Source of the DNA: Paragorgia papillata
Lineage: Eukaryota; Cnidaria; Anthozoa; Scleralcyonacea; Coralliidae
Reading direction: 5' to 3'
Assembly (NCBI GenBank): GCA_035771165.1
Contig: JAWNZC010000222.1
Location: 496,001-560,000 of the forward strand
DNA length: 64,000 nucleotides
This document shows, in pieces, positions 9,575 through 19,676 of the stretch. Within the stretch, counting starts at the first letter, position 1. Each line of letters begins with the position of its first letter. The notes under the pieces were generated by a model. That model was given only the letters and a program-made list of their open reading frames with translations. It had not been told where the DNA came from and searched no databases. The position numbers were made by a program, and so were the translations under genes.

Positions 9575-10978
9575 TCGTGATTGGTAAATGTTAGACGTCC
9601 ATGCGACATGCGAGTGCGCGTATGGTACCCACTAGTGTGTTTCTACTGCCTAGCTTATAATAAAGAGAACACTATAATATATATATATATATAATGAAAT
9701 AAAAGTAGCGTGCTGCGTAGGCAGTGTTAAAACAACAATCGAAATATATAAGTAAGGTTAGACATACTGCCGAAACAGAGAACGTAGGAGTCTAACGTTT
9801 CGAGCGAAGGAATTATAAAGAGCGTTCAGAAATCCCGTTACTCTGTTACTCAGTAAGACGCTTACCCGAGAGCCTAAATATCGAGCTGGCGCTTACAAGA
9901 GACATGCATGGTATATCAATATTTTATATTAGTAACTCTTTGGAATCCAGTTTATTTTACTTTAGATACAGAACGTATAAAATTACTTACCGTTGACTAA
10001 AGAAGTTTAAGATAATCTGTGGACCACTGAAACTGCACACACTGATTGTATTTCTATAATATGGTCAAGCAAACACCTACATGCAATGATAAAATTAAAA
10101 AACAACGTGCTGACTACGCGGCATTTGGCGTTTTGTCAAAACTACTGCTTTTCTACATGTATACGTGCAACACATCATTTAAACTATACATCTGAAATGA
10201 AAATGCTACCACTTAGGAAGTACATATGACTATGAATTTACAACCTTTAGCTCTCCATCTGAGCCTCAGTGACTCAATGGTTAGAGCGTCTAACTAGTCA
10301 TTAGAAGTTGAAGGTTTGAACCCTGTCTGGGGTCTCAGAAATATTTTCTGAGTATTTGAGCTTGACGAACGCCAAACATCTGTTACACTACACCAAGCTC
10401 GCAAACGTAGCACATGCACTACATGTATACGTACAACTTATAATATATAATATTTTGAAGCACATCTCATTCTCATATACACAAAGTATAAAAGCACTTA
10501 TGATGAATTTGCAACCTTAACTTTCTATCCAAATCTCACAAGACCTTATGATAGACCTTAGGCCTGCGCTAAACGTCGCACAATAGACGAATTGAATTCC
10601 AATTAACTTCGTCGGTAATGCGACGTAAAATTTGACGTCGAGTTAAACGTCGAATTTCAGTCGAATTTATTTGTTTTTACTTGGACTCCTGGATCCTGAA
10701 AACGACTTGTTGAACACATGGTGTCAAGTTTTCACAGACAGAAGAGAAACATTTAATTCGACGCGACGATAATTCGTCGTGTAACTCGAACACGCATTAT
10801 CGTCGCACTATCCGTCTGACTCAGACGAATTTAATTTGTGCTGCTGATGTATACATCGCAGTTTCGTCTGATAGAATTCAAACAATTAAATTCGTCTGAA
10901 TTGAATTCGTCTATTGTGCGACGTTTAGCGCAGGCCTTACGAGAGAAAAGCACAACACACACACACATATATATATAT
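9575..10978 (+). mobile_element. (TA)n-bounded composite module, copy 3, with left flank
   Basis: 9575-9690 matches the flank at 5899-5968. 9690-10960 is the full module, with its SINE head at 10261-10337 and its MITE at 10561-10936. It ends in (CA)n then (TA)n and is followed directly by dispersed repeat B. This is the most complete copy in the window. Confidence 0.7.
10561..10936. mobile_element. PIF/Harbinger-like MITE, copy 2
   Basis: Same terminal repeats as 2778-3181 (GGCCTGCGCTAAACGTCG), flanked by TTA at 10558-10560 and 10937-10939. It sits at the same place within the module as in copy 1, so it was present before the modules were copied. Confidence 0.7.
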
Positions 10979-11331
10979 ATAAATGACGAACACAGAACTA
11001 TACCTTCAGCCAATGAATCGTTTACTTGATGTCTTGGGGCTTTGTGTTGGTGACTGAATGTTGATCTAAAATACAACAAGAGAATAGGGCTGGTCTTGTA
11101 AGTGAGCAAATGATACTTGAACTTGACGAAGTCTTTCGAAATGATTGATTGGTTCGAACCTGACATAACATATTTATTATCACCCTTCCTTTAAAGCCCT
11201 TCCTTTTTCGACCACTCCTAGTTATATTGTCTTAGCAAATTTCTGTTTGTGTCTCTTAAAATAATCCATTTATATACTGTCTTTTAATTGGTAATTGAAA
11301 TAGTTTTCGTTAAAAAGTGAGCAAATCTTAA

Positions 11332-12199
11332 AGTGCACATGAACGAAAATTAAGTCTGTCTAATGTCTTATTTCAAAGAACACTTAAAATGATAGAGTAA
11401 AATATTTTGAAGTTTTTCGTTTCCTTGCTTCGTTGTCGAGATATTTCAGTTTGTTTGATATGTGAAGTAAACAACTTGACGTCACATGTGGATAATGAGT
11501 TATCAGAGAAGGTTATATATCTTTGCTATTATCAAACCAAACTTAATTCGAAGGAAGTATGTGCGTGTGTTTCTTTCCAACGCCAAACATGTAGAATTTT
11601 TAAGTGATTATGTTTGATAATAGCAAAGATATATAACCTTCTCTGATAACTCATTATGCACATGTGACGTCAAGTTGTTTAATTTACATTTCAAACAAAC
11701 TGAAATATCTCAAGAACGAAGCAAGGAAACGAAAAACTGCAAAAGATGTTACTCTATCATTTTAAGTACTCTATAATAAGTCTTATAGTAAACTTTATTC
11801 AAACAACATAAATACCAGATTTGGTATATAAGATACATACATATAACATATAAACTAGACTACGTGTTCAACTATAAACTTTCAAAACTTGTTAAAACAT
11901 TAAAACAGTATTTAGCTACCAAAGTCATAATTGTTTTGTCTTGCATAGCAATGACATACATGAAAAGGTCTTGATAGCTAAATATAGAAAATGAGTTATT
12001 TATTTTACAGAGACTTTCCATAAAATTAACTCTAAGATCGGCGAACTTTGTGTTTCTGCATGACATTAAAAGGTGTTGTTCGTTCCCGATCTCATTTAGA
12101 TCACAATGTTTGCATAATCTTAATCTTTTTTAATCTTCTTTCTTAATCTTTAAGTGTTCTTTCAAATAAAACAAACTTAACTTTCGTTTCATGTGCACT
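11332..12199. mobile_element. TTAA-type (piggyBac-like) palindromic MITE carrying a LINE insertion
   Basis: Terminal inverted repeats AGTGCACATGAACGAAAATTAAG and the right-hand inverse ending GTTTCATGTGCACT. The arms run ~220 bp and include GACGTCAC-ATGTG and GAGTTATCAGAGAAGG. TTAA (11328-11331) precedes the element. The right TTAA is missing: comparison with repeat B copies suggests loss of TTAACT between two CT dinucleotides. Related elements lie at 52200-52664 (intact TTAA on both sides) and 17697-17900 (fragment). Superfamily inferred from TTAA only. Confidence 0.65.
11768..12148 (-). pseudogene. 5'-truncated LINE, ORF2 C-terminus and 3' UTR
   Basis: Minus strand from 12148 encodes RLCKHCDLNEIGNEQHLLMS, then CRNTKFADLRVNF, with a stop near 11872. 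The spacing C-x2-C-x8-H-x4-C, followed by LR, matches the zinc-knuckle-like end of many LINE ORF2 proteins (C..C....E.E.H.L..C....LR). A 3' UTR with TTGAATAAAGTTTAC follows. The fragment is flanked by TTTAAGT at 11761-11767 and 12149-12155, a target duplication inside the right arm of the TTAA MITE. Confidence 0.65.
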
Positions 12200-12245
12200 G
12201 CCTAATCTATCGCCTTCCTTTATATTCAGTAAGTTAATATTAGAC

Positions 12246-12733
12246 ATGGGCTTTGAAGGTAACAGCGGAACTTATTTGACAAGTTTATTAATACATGCAT
12301 CAAATTGACAGACAAACTGGCGCCACACAGGAACACACCCAGATATCCGATGATTGTGGAATTTCCTTTGGCAGAAACCCAATAATATAAAGCTCTAAAC
12401 TTTGTCCCAAATATTTCAGTAAATAATTTTATGCAATATGAGATCTCGGTTACCCAGACTGGCTTTTCCCCAAGTTTATAGAGCGCCTTCACGCCATGCC
12501 GGTACAAACGAATATAAACGGCAGAATATCGTTATGTTCGCACAAAGCGTTTGAATTTACAACAGTTTTGAAAGTGCGTACACGACTGGGGAACCTTGTG
12601 GTGTCCATTCAGTATTACCAAGCCATGCGCTGTTTAAATAGCCACGTTTCGTCAAAAATCAATGGAAACGAAGAGCAATTGAAATCAAAGCGTAATGCAT
12701 TCTAAGTTTACAAGTTCAGTCTTTCTGTTAAGA
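12246..12733. other. unassigned sequence with a 90-codon open frame on the minus strand
   Basis: The minus frame at 12226-12507 has no ATG start. It includes GVKALYKLGEKPVWVTEIS and a hydrophobic stretch GYLGVFLCGASLSVNL. I recognise no family. It could be an exon remnant, but its edges do not coincide with clear splice sites. Confidence 0.25.
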
Positions 12734-12958
12734 CCTAATCAAACGAGAACGCAAGTCATCGCAAGTTGGCAGTCACGCTATCTCAGCCAGCCGCTCTGAA
12801 TAGTTTCCCGAAAATATCATGTACCGTGACAAAGTTAAAACTTGTTTAAAACACTCATGAAACCTTTATTTTGTTAATTTGGGTGTTCGAACGCCCGACA
12901 CAGCCCACAGAAATTCTGTCTGCCAACTTGCGATGACTTGCGTTCTCGTTTGATTAGG
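12734..12958. repeat. 225-bp MITE
   Basis: Perfect 39-bp inverted termini: CCTAATCAAACGAGAACG...GTTGGCAG and its inverse CTGCCAAC...CGTTCTCGTTTGATTAGG at 12920-12958. The core is unique. No clear target duplication is visible. Confidence 0.85.
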
Positions 12959-12959
12959 G

Positions 12960-13820
12960 CTTTAATTAAGGAACTTGCCTTATTGACTTAGTTATTCGCC
13001 AATTTCCACTGGCTAGTTATTAGTATGATTGTAAAAACAACAGTTTATAAGTTCTTACCACCAAAATCAGTAGAGTGGTCGTCAGGTCAGACTGTTAACC
13101 CACTGTCTTCTGCGAGGTTGGCTTTGAGAGGAAGGAAGACAAGCCTAAAATGCAAAGGAATGTTAATCATGTACGTGTGAATGAAAGAATGCAGTCCACT
13201 TTACGGCAAGTTTATTACTCGGGCTACCTGTGCTAGCCGAGTCTAACACAAAATTGTATTATTGTATCATCCCGTCAGGCCTTACGAAACTGTAAAGGCA
13301 TGTTGCGTGCTCGGTTTTTTCCAGTTATTTTGTCTTTGATCGGGTTGAGTTGAGGTGTTTTCCGACGGTATTGGTGAATTCATGAGTAGTTGATCAGTAA
13401 CGTTGCTGACAAGATTTGTCCATGAAGACAGAATAGACGAATTTATTACAGACGCGAAAAAATGCCGTGTTGACATCACTCACATCAGTACCTTAGGAAG
13501 TTTGACTTGAGGACTAGAGACACAAGAAAGGGCCACAGTATATCAAAGAACATATACGTGCTGTTTACCTAGTAATGGCTTTCTCCTTGTTTGAATAGCT
13601 TTACTTTTTGCAAGTGACCGAATTATAGTTGATCAGCCACAGCGGCTGACAATTGTCTTCATCATAAACATGCTTTCAAAATTCAAAGGCTTTACAATGT
13701 TTTACAACTGCACACGCCGGCATCGCGGTAGACCTAGTACGTAAAAGATGACGAGCTATTTCAAAACAGGTTGGCCCTGGCCTTGCTGCTTTATAGTCCG
13801 ACAACTGCAAAATGCTAGTT
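12960..13820. other. no gene recognised
   Basis: Mixed unique sequence. A minus-strand frame at 13282-13479 (VTDQLLMNSPIPSENTSTQP) is open for 66 codons without family resemblance or splice context. Nothing else is supported. Confidence 0.4.
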
Positions 13821-13824
13821 TAGT

Positions 13825-14745
13825 TATTAAAATTATTCTCAGCAGTTTACCATCTTTTCACTTTGCTCTATCTAAAACACTGCTCACACAGTACTCTAGT
13901 TTTTACTCTGATGAAGGACTCTGCTTGAAGCGTCAGTATTTCGTTATTAACTCATTCCTGTCCGAGGGCTTCTCCAGAGGTGAATAAAATCGTCTGGCGT
14001 TAGCCAGAATTAAATACTAAAGACCAATTCGGAGAGGAAAGAGTTTTAAAACTATTCTCAGCAGTTTACCATCTTTTCACTTTGCTTTATCTAAAACACT
14101 GCCTAGACAACACTCTAGTTTTTACTCTGATGAAGAGCTCTGCTCGAAGCGTCAGTATTTCGTCATTAAAACTATTCTCACAATCTAAAACACTGCCTAC
14201 ACAGCACTCTAGTTTTTAACTCTCATGAAGAGCTCTCCTCGAAGCGTCAGTATTTCGTTATTAAAACTATTCTCACAATCTAAAACACTGCCTACACAGC
14301 ACTCTAGTTTTTAACTCTGATGAAGAGCTCTCCTCGAAGCGTCAGTATTTCGTTATTAAAACTATTCTCACAATCTAAAACACTGCCTACACAGCACTCT
14401 AGTTTTTAACTCTGATGAAGAGCTCTGCTCGAAGCGTCAGTATTTCGTTATTAAAACTATTCCCACAATCTAAAACACTGCCTACACAGCACTCTAGTTT
14501 TTAACTCTGATGAAGAGCTCTCCTCGAAGCGTCAGTATTTCGTTATTAAAACTATTCTCACAATCTAAAACACTGCCTACACAGCACTCTAGTTTTTAAC
14601 TCTGATGAAGAGCTCTGCTCGAAGCGTCATGCAGTATTTCGTTATTAAGACTATTCTCAGCAGTTTACCATCTTTTCACTTTGCTCTATCTAAAACACTG
14701 CCTACACAGCACTCTAGTTTTTACTCTGATTTATTTTCTATTTAC
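13825..14745 (+). repeat. tandem array, 95-bp unit, each with a hammerhead-ribozyme-like fold
   Basis: CTGATGAAG (once CTCATGAAG) recurs at 14127, 14222, 14317, 14412, 14507 and 14602, an exact 95-bp period. Outlying copies are at 13908 and 14725 (broken). Each unit can fold as a type I hammerhead: ACT before and AGT after the core close helix I; then CUGAUGA, one extra A, helix II GAGC-TCT-GCTC, GAA, a 2-bp helix III GCGT, and C at the cleavage position. An outer helix I pairs TAGTTTT with AAAACTA across an internal loop. Some units have CTCCTC in place of CTGCTC, weakening helix II. Confidence 0.6.
13949..14046. repeat. small MITE (AACTCATTCCTGTCC family), copy 1
   Basis: AACTCATTCCTGTCCGAGG...CGGAGAGGAAAGAGTT with the core ATAAAATCGTCTGGCGTTAGCCAGA. 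It interrupts the 95-bp array between its first and second ribozyme-like units. Copies lie at 15671-15767 and 15783-15880; a related tandem family is at 20166-20672. Confidence 0.75.
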
Positions 14746-15668
14746 AAGCTTTGCCACGAGTGGCAGGGAAGTCCCACAGAGTGGTTGCTCATTACGTGGT
14801 CCCTATATCTAATGGCCAACATCAAGGCGTAAATAGGTACTTCTAAGCTAAGACTATAAAACATAAACTAACAGCACATTTTAACAAGAAGACTAGATAG
14901 GAGACGGCACGAGTGACATTTTACACAGACGGTTTTAAAAGTTTGTGAATTTCGACATGCTCTATCTGAAACACTGCTTACGTAACACTATACTTTTTTA
15001 CTTTACTTAAAATCCATAAGAATACTTACCTTCGTAAACAATTTAATGAAGTAAAATCATATATGTTAGTGAAATACACTGTACATGGGCTAGACACAAC
15101 TGACTCTCTCTAACACAAATTATTGACAAATAGCATATGGGGTTACTTGGCCGAGATTGGATGAAAGGCAGAAGTGTCGGCTTACTGCCAGCAAAATGAA
15201 AAGGTGTTGACAGAGCGGAAAAGGAATGCCAGATGCATTTCTTTAACCCTTATTAATTAGAAATAGTTTACACGATTATGTAGTCTATATTGGTATTTAC
15301 GAGCGAGCTGTGAACTAGGTAGGTGTGGAAGAGCTAGAGAGATAATCTTGTTACTCGGGCTACTCAGTACTGTGGTAGGATCTATGGCTATGCGCCTATG
15401 CCTGATCAATAGTAGCCTCCTTTTGTTCGGGAACAAAAGCCCACAAGACTTCTGCGAAGGAGGCTAGATCAATACTTGGTTATACGATCTTTAGATATTT
15501 ACTTTGTCGGTAAAGCTGAGTGTTGTAATCTTTACTCGTTCAGCTTTGTTTTGATCTGTGTTTAGTTATCTCAGAGTGAACTGCGATTTGATAGTCTTTC
15601 AATCCCGTGCTACTGTTTAACGGCTTTAACGTTTTCTGACTTTAAATATCGTTTATATAGATTGTGTT
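14746..15668. other. no gene recognised; one short hairpin
   Basis: 15413-15468 forms an imperfect hairpin (TAGCCTCCTTTTG...CGAAGGAGGCTA). The rest is unique AT-rich sequence without coding evidence. Confidence 0.4.
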
Positions 15669-15670
15669 TT

Positions 15671-15880
15671 AACTCATTCCTGTCCGAGGGCTTCCCCAGA
15701 GGTCAATAAAATCGTCTGGCGTTAGCCAGAATAAAATACTAAAGACCACTTCGGACAGGAAAGAGTTAGAGAGATAGTTTATAACTCATTCCTGTCCGAG
15801 GGCTTCCCCAGAGGTGAATAAAATCGTCTGGCGTTAGCCAGAATAAAATACTAAAGACCAATTCGGACATGAAAGAGTTA
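15671..15880. repeat. two tandem copies of the AACTCATTCCTGTCC MITE
   Basis: Copies at 15671-15767 and 15783-15880 share terminal repeats AACTCATTCCTGTCC and GGACAGGAAAGAGTT and the central hairpin CTGGCGTTAGCCAG. They are separated by 15 bp. Confidence 0.8.
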
Positions 15881-16251
15881 ACATCGTATCCCTCAACTTT
15901 CGACCACCAAACGTTGAAACTTCCTCTGGAGCCAAAACCTTGCGGTGGCAATAATATTCATTGAGGTGTCCAGTTGAGGCCTCGGATAGCATTAACAAGA
16001 AGACAAACAAGAACTGATACAGCTGACAGAGTTATTTTCTTTGTTACGTTGGTGAATTTTTGGCATAGTCTGAACACTCGTTAAACCGTCAAGAAATTCG
16101 AAGGGATTGTGTAAACAAACGACTTTCTGCCGTTTTTCTGAAGTAGCGCTATCGCGTGACACATAATAAAAACAAACCTTAAAATAAACAGGGAAATACA
16201 ATAGAGGAGGTTAATCCTTCTAAGAGGGTAACCCTCTACCTCCATGTTAAC
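15881..16251. other. no gene recognised
   Basis: Unique sequence. A short hairpin GGAGGTTAATCCTTCT...AGGGTAACCCTCTACCTCC lies at 16204-16243 just before the Penelope-like insertion. Confidence 0.4.
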
Positions 16252-16323
16252 AGGACCTATATATTACGCTGTTGATAACGTTCTCTGGTTTTAATATTAA
16301 TTCGGGTTACGAGCTTTCGGCTA

Positions 16324-16711
16324 CACACGCAAAAACGCACACTCTGTGTCAGACCTGATGCAGAATGATGTCAGATCTGTTCAGAAAAATGTAGCGATCC
16401 CTGATACAGCCTGTTGCAGTATCAGCTATGATACACCTATGATATCGTATCTGTATCATACCTGCAGCTACAACAGACTGTTCAGAACAGATTCTGTCAA
16501 ACTGTATCAGCCTGACACGGTCAGTGCTGTATATAACAGACTGAACAGGTATGTTGTCTACGGAGCTGTCGCAGTCTGTTAGAAATTCCAACTAAATGTT
16601 CATACATCAGCGCTGGTACATTCTGTAGCTGTCAGGCTGTATCAAGGGTCGCTACATTTCTCTGAACAGATCTGATATCAGAGCTGATCAGACTGTGCGT
16701 TTTTACGTGTG
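16324..16711. mobile_element. TA-flanked MITE with TIR CACACGCAAAAACGCAC
   Basis: Ends CACACGCAAAAACGCAC and GTGCGTTTTTACGTGTG are bounded by TA at 16322-16323 and 16712-16713. The unbroken Penelope right arm shows the empty site GGCTAGCAGTCTG. The interior is made of iterated, drifting self-complementary words built from CTGATACAG, CTGTATCAG and CAGATCTG. A truncated copy is at 63333-63442, and an element with the same end motif but other words is at 62789-63171. A TA duplication suggests a Tc1/mariner-type mechanism. Confidence 0.7.
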
Positions 16712-16835
16712 TACCAGTCTGCAGCCTTCGACGGGTAGAATACAATGAATAGTGTGACACAAACAACTGTTTACAATTAGATATACATGGCCAAAAGAAG
16801 TGATATATAGTGGATCAAACTATATCACATCCATA

Positions 16836-17030
16836 AGTGGATCAAATATCGCAAACCATGCTTGGGCGAACGATCATCGAATAGACTTTGAAAACGGCAA
16901 GATAATTGACAAAGGCAACTATCGTCACAGAGCAACTTTAGAATTCTGGCACACCGCAATCACGAAAAACTCAGACAACAACTCAAAACATTTGCCGGAA
17001 CAATACCGATTTTTAGTCAAGAAACTTTAA
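16836..17030 (+). pseudogene. Penelope-like GIY-YIG endonuclease, C-terminal fragment
   Basis: The frame reads IANHAWANDHRIDFENGKII then DKGNYRHRATLEFWHT, then DNNSKHLPEQYRFLVKKL and stop. This matches the conserved end of the GIY-YIG endonuclease domain fused to Penelope-type reverse transcriptases (H-x-W-x2-x-H-x-[IF]-D-[FW]-x-x-x-x-I-[ILV]-D, R-x-x-x-E-x-[WL]-H). The catalytic GIY and YIG motifs and the reverse transcriptase are absent; only ~65 codons remain. The frame is intact to its stop. Confidence 0.7.
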
Positions 17031-17284
17031 ATAACTAATGATGTAAATTAGCATTCTACTCCTAGGCGGAACTGACACTATATATCACTTCTTTTGTCCA
17101 TGTATGTAATTGTAAACCGTTGTTTGTGTCACACTATTCATTGTAATCTACCCGTCCAAGGCTGCAGACTGCTAGCCGAAAGCTCGTAACCCGAATTAAT
17201 ATTAAAACCAGAGAACGTTATCAACAGCAATATGAATGAATAATCCTGGTTTCGCATCCAACATCTTTAAAAGGACCTATATAT

Positions 17285-17508
17285 AGTTAAGAGAGACATG
17301 CTGGGCTGCACGCAACACAATATTATAATATAAACAAGACACTTAACAGATGATACTTTGATTCTCATTACACAATTACCTTTATAATCCGACAAGTAGG
17401 GATTATCTGTTATTGGTCATGTTTCACAGTTTCTTATTATTCACAGTTTTTTATAATTTTTCTTGTTTAATGATTTACGAATTACGATATTTATAAGATT
17501 TTCACTCC
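17285..17508. other. no recognisable feature
   Basis: AT-rich unique sequence. Confidence 0.4.
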
Positions 17509-17690
17509 GACTCCGGCTTTTCCGAGTCCGATGGTAAACACCGATTTTTATCGATTCACCAACCGTTAAAAATCGGCCGACTAAAATCGCAGCGTGCGTG
17601 CCTAGCGTGCGTGCCTAGCGTGCGTGCCTAGCGTGCGTGCCTAGCGTGCGCGCCTAGCGTGCGCGCCTAGCGTGCGTGCACATTCATATT
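17509..17690. repeat. AATCGG-word segment and 13-bp minisatellite
   Basis: 17509-17590 contains AAAAATCGGCCGAC and ATTTTTATCGATT words like the subterminal words of the hAT element at 58616. It is followed by ~7 units of AGCGTGCGTGCCT (17591-17683). Confidence 0.6.
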
Positions 17691-17696
17691 AGGGAG

Positions 17697-17900
17697 CTTA
17701 AAGTGCTTATGAAACGAAAATTAAGTTTGTCTTATTTGAAAGTACTTTTAAAATGACAAAGTATCATCTTTTGCAGTCTTTTGTTTCCTTGCTTTGTTTT
17801 TAAGATATCACAGTTTGTTTTATAAGCGAAACTAGCCAGTGACGTCACTGCGCTGACATAAAATGAAGCTTCACTGGGTTCTGATGGTGAACTACCACCT
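17697..17900. repeat. fragment of the TTAA-type MITE family
   Basis: TTAAAGTGCTTATGAAACG then AAATTAAGTTTGTCTTATTTG, TTTGTTTCCTTGCTTTG and GACGTCACTG follow the order of the left arm at 11332. Only one arm is present. Confidence 0.6.
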
Positions 17901-17934
17901 AAGAAAAATAAATAAGACAATTAAGAAGAGAATA

Positions 17935-18100
17935 AAATTTTACACAACTTAAAGACTTCTTTCCTTCCTTTTTCCTTCCCTCTCTCCATCCCTCCCTTCC
18001 CTAGTTAGCCTGCGCAGCAGGCGTTACTGGATGAGGGGACTGGGGAAGCCCTCTCCCCAGTCCCCTCATCCAGTAACACCTGCTACGCAAGCTATCCCCT
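17935..18100. repeat. pyrimidine tract and 92-bp hairpin repeat
   Basis: A CTTCC-rich tract (17955-18001) precedes a near-perfect hairpin 18005-18096: AGCCTGCGCAGCAGGCG, TTACTGGATGAGGGGACTGG and the inverse CCAGTCCCCTCATCCAGTAA, CCTGCTACGCAAGCT. Confidence 0.85.
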
Positions 18101-18594
18101 AGTTTGATCCAGTGTTACTACAGAAAGAAACCAGAGTAAATTAAACTAACTAAAACTGTAAAACAGAACTGGAGCTCAAAACATTGACTTGAGTGATTAA
18201 TTACAACTCTAACACCTAGTACTGTAGGAAGCAGATTATTATAAACTGACCTGGCCGAGATGACTCTAGGAGATTTCTGTGTTGGTTGCCTGAGGCATAT
18301 ATATAGTTGTACAAAACATATTATAAACTTGATTATAGCAACCTGAAAGAAAAACAAGAAGATAATGAGCAAAACATAAAAACAAGTTGCAAAAAATTGG
18401 AATATGAAACAAGAAGGTGCGTGTGGTGCAAGCGATAACTATGCAAAATTAAGTGTCTTAATAAATATATAAGTCGTCAATGAAAATCTATTCAAATTAA
18501 GATTGACAGTGTTATTGCTATTATTGTAGGATAAAATTTGACTGACCAAACAAATAGGTGGCATTGTTAATTGGGGGAGGGGTATCGGGACAAA
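18101..18594. other. no gene recognised
   Basis: AT-rich unique sequence. The minus-strand frame (18118-18372) is hydrophobic but lacks an ATG start or family match. Confidence 0.4.
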
Positions 18595-19225
18595 TTGACC
18601 CATCCCTGGGAATCACTAATCCCTGGGGGTGACTAATCCCTGGGGGTGACTAATCCCTGGGAGGTCACTGATCCCTGAGGGGTGACTAATCCCTGGGGGT
18701 GACTAATCCCTGGGAGGTCACTGATCCCTGAGGGGTGATTAAATCCTGGGAGGTCACTGATCCCTGAGGGGTGATTAAATCCTGGGAGGTGACTGATCCC
18801 TGATTAAATCCTGGGAGGTCACTGATCCCTGAGGGGTGATTAAATCCTGGGAGGTCACTGATCCCTGAGGGGTGATTAAATCCTGGGAGGTCACTGATCC
18901 CTGATTAAATCCTGGGAGGTGACTGATCCCTGATTAAATCCTGGGAGGTCACTGATCCCTGAGGGGTGATTAAATCCTGGGAGGTCACTGATCCCTGAGG
19001 GGTGATTAAATCCTGGGAGGTCACTGATCCCTGAGGGGTGATTAAATCCTGGGAGGTCCTGATCCCTGAGGGGTCACTAACCCTGAGAGGTCACTGATCG
19101 CTGGGTAGTTGCGAATCCTTACGGGTCACTGATCCCTAGGAGTCACAAATCTCTAGGGTCACTGATACTTATGGGTCAGATGACCCTGGGGGTTACTAAT
19201 GCCTAGGGGTCACTCAACCCATGGG
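18595..19225 (+). repeat. minisatellite with 18-bp subunit and 36-bp higher-order unit
   Basis: Basic words TGATCCCTGAGGGGTGAT and TAAATCCTGGGAGGTCAC alternate to give a 36-bp unit in the centre (~18720-19050). Both margins degrade into single 17-18-bp units (TAATCCCTGGGGGTGAC). About 35 subunits in all. Confidence 0.95.
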
Positions 19226-19337
19226 AGATCACTAATGCCCAGTGGCAAAGACACGTTGTAAAGAAATGCTGGACTAGAAAGAACAGATGAACTTAGAAAT
19301 GCTATAAAAGACAGAGATGTATTGTATTGTATAAATT

Positions 19338-19676
19338 TATACAATATGGCTATAGTCTGAGGTTTAAAGCACAATAGCTGCTGCTGCATGTGAGAAAATA
19401 GTATTTTAACCATTCTTTTTTTTAAGTCAATCTTCAGCAATATATAAGGCTGTAATTGTTTGAAGCAGTATTTTATTGCTAAAAATCTTGACAGCTTAAT
19501 TACCACAGTTTTCATTAAACCGTCAATATTTTTAGCACTAAAATACTGCTTCAAACAATAACAGCCTTATTGCTGAAGATTGACTTAAAACAAAAGAATG
19601 GTTAAAATACTATTTTCTCACACGCAGCAGCAGCTATTGTGCTTTAAACCTCAGACTATAGCCATATTGTATTGCT
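19338..19676. repeat. 340-bp palindrome
   Basis: Left arm ACAATATGGCTATAGTCTGAGG to ~19500 is repeated inverted from ~19520 to ATAGCCATATTGT, with few differences. The arms include TATTTTAACCATTC and CAATCTTCAGCAATA. Minus-strand frames across it are by-products. A long foldback MITE; target duplication unclear because of AT-rich flanks. Confidence 0.85.

Larger units (their letters stand above)
10979..12245 (+). repeat. dispersed repeat B, copy 3, split by an insertion
   Basis: Sequence AAATGACGAACACAGAAC... matches copies 1 and 2 up to 11331. It resumes at 12200 (GCCTAATCTATCGCCTTCC). The break is at the TTAA that copies 1 and 2 keep intact. The 868 bp between are the TTAA-type MITE described next. 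Confidence 0.7.
16265..17271 (+). mobile_element. Penelope-like element fragment with inverted terminal arms
   Basis: The left arm (16267-16323 and 16714-16810) and right arm (17083-17232) are inverted copies. They contain CCAGAGAACGTTATCAACAG, TTCGGGTTACGAGCTTTCGG and AATAGTGTGACACAAACAAC. AGGACCTATATAT flanks the unit at 16252-16264 and 17272-17284, a 13-bp target duplication. The right arm carries GGCTGCAG-A-CTGCTAGCC followed by GAAAGCTCG, which resembles helix II plus GAAA of a degenerate hammerhead. Penelope-like elements are known for variable target duplications, inverted terminal repeats and such ribozymes. A second element is nested in the left arm. Confidence 0.7.

Noticed and set aside
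13825..14745. CRISPR-like array
   Set aside because: The whole 95-bp unit is repeated, with no unique spacers, and the host is a eukaryote.
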